Shown: positions 63,955 through 64,000 of the stretch, piece by piece
Position numbering within the stretch: the first letter of the stretch is position 1
Layout: each line of letters begins with the position of its first letter
Assembly: GCA_964431385.1 (NCBI GenBank)
Contig: CAYSJM010000004.1
Coordinates: 52,283 to 116,282 of the forward strand
Reading direction: 5' to 3'
DNA length: 64,000 nt
Source of the DNA: UTCHB3 sp964431385
GTDB lineage: Bacteria; Bacteroidota; Ignavibacteria; Ignavibacteriales; Ignavibacteriaceae
Made by a program: the position numbers and the translations under genes
Notes under the pieces: model-generated
Told to the model about the DNA's origin: nothing
The model's input: the letters and a program-made list of their open reading frames with translations, nothing else
Database searches by the model: none

Positions 63955-64000
63955 ACGAGGGAAAGTGTATTATGGTGATAACCATTTTTTGCTTCATAAG
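63947..64000 (+). CDS. HipA or HipS N-terminal part, truncated by the window edge
   Basis: Only 18 codons are visible (MIKRGKVYYGDNHFLLHK). Start ATG 63947 overlaps hipB by 8 nt. The first strand GKVYY followed by a short loop fits the N-subdomain 1 of HipA, or a free HipS protein as in tripartite hipBST operons. The visible part cannot separate the two. Confidence 0.6.
   Translation, partial: MIKRGKVYYGDNHFLLHK

Noticed and set aside
1..64000. tRNA, rRNA or known riboswitch genes
   Set aside because: Intergenic stretches were read on both strands; no cloverleaf, rRNA or recognisable riboswitch core was found, though a covariance search was not possible.

Overview
The window looks like chromosomal DNA from a low-GC member of the Bacteroidota/Chlorobi group, most likely the Ignavibacteria. 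This is inference. It rests on five secreted proteins ending in a type IX secretion (T9SS) type A sorting domain with the QNYPNPFNP(S/T)T signature, a PP2C/STAS/RsbW signalling block, a MASE1 hybrid kinase and the overall gene style. No rRNA, tRNA or CRISPR array was seen. Two runs of 100 N (1135-1234 and 19998-20097) mark scaffold joins. The second is a false gap, because the same 55 bases lie on both sides.

Left part (1-15 kb): the 3' end of rsmI, a divergent tRNA-guanine transglycosylase-like gene, and an overlapping gene for a 16S rRNA G1405-N7 methyltransferase of the Sgm/FmrO/Rmt (aminoglycoside-resistance) family. These are followed by recD2, an SDR oxidoreductase, a DinB-like protein, fabF, a T9SS cargo protein, malQ, a TerB-like protein, a glutathione peroxidase, a glycosyltransferase, a coiled-coil/receiver protein and a thioredoxin.

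Phage-derived module (15247-23280): ten co-oriented, tightly packed genes. They read as a scaffold-like protein, an SU10-type major capsid protein, two head-tail adaptors, a nozzle-like tail protein, an ejection-like protein, holin- and spanin-like membrane proteins and an endolysin. No terminase, portal, integrase or repressor is present. The module ends 5 bp before a host DUF2400 gene. The heptamer GGGAGCA occurs 16 times inside it and only sparsely elsewhere.

Middle (24-45.6 kb): T9SS cargo proteins, a SPOR-like protein, a PP2C phosphatase, a TPR lipoprotein, a DUF58 protein, a 1305-residue MASE1/PAS/GAF hybrid histidine kinase, a second kinase, purA with a STAS gene, two tandem secreted paralogues (the second with a frameshifted signal peptide), and two genes each preceded by a near-perfect sigma-54 promoter and a pair of TCAT(A/T)ATGA sites.

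Right part (45.8-64 kb): an ECF sigma/anti-sigma pair, then a partner-switching operon (three SpoIIE-type phosphatases, one STAS protein, one RsbW-like kinase). An iron operon follows: a DtxR regulator behind its own palindrome, a DtxR-FeoA-FeoA fusion, and FeoB split into separate G-domain and membrane-domain genes. After a glycan-binding-type membrane protein, a secreted protein and another T9SS cargo protein, the window ends in a hipB gene behind three evenly spaced identical-type operators and the start of hipA or hipS.
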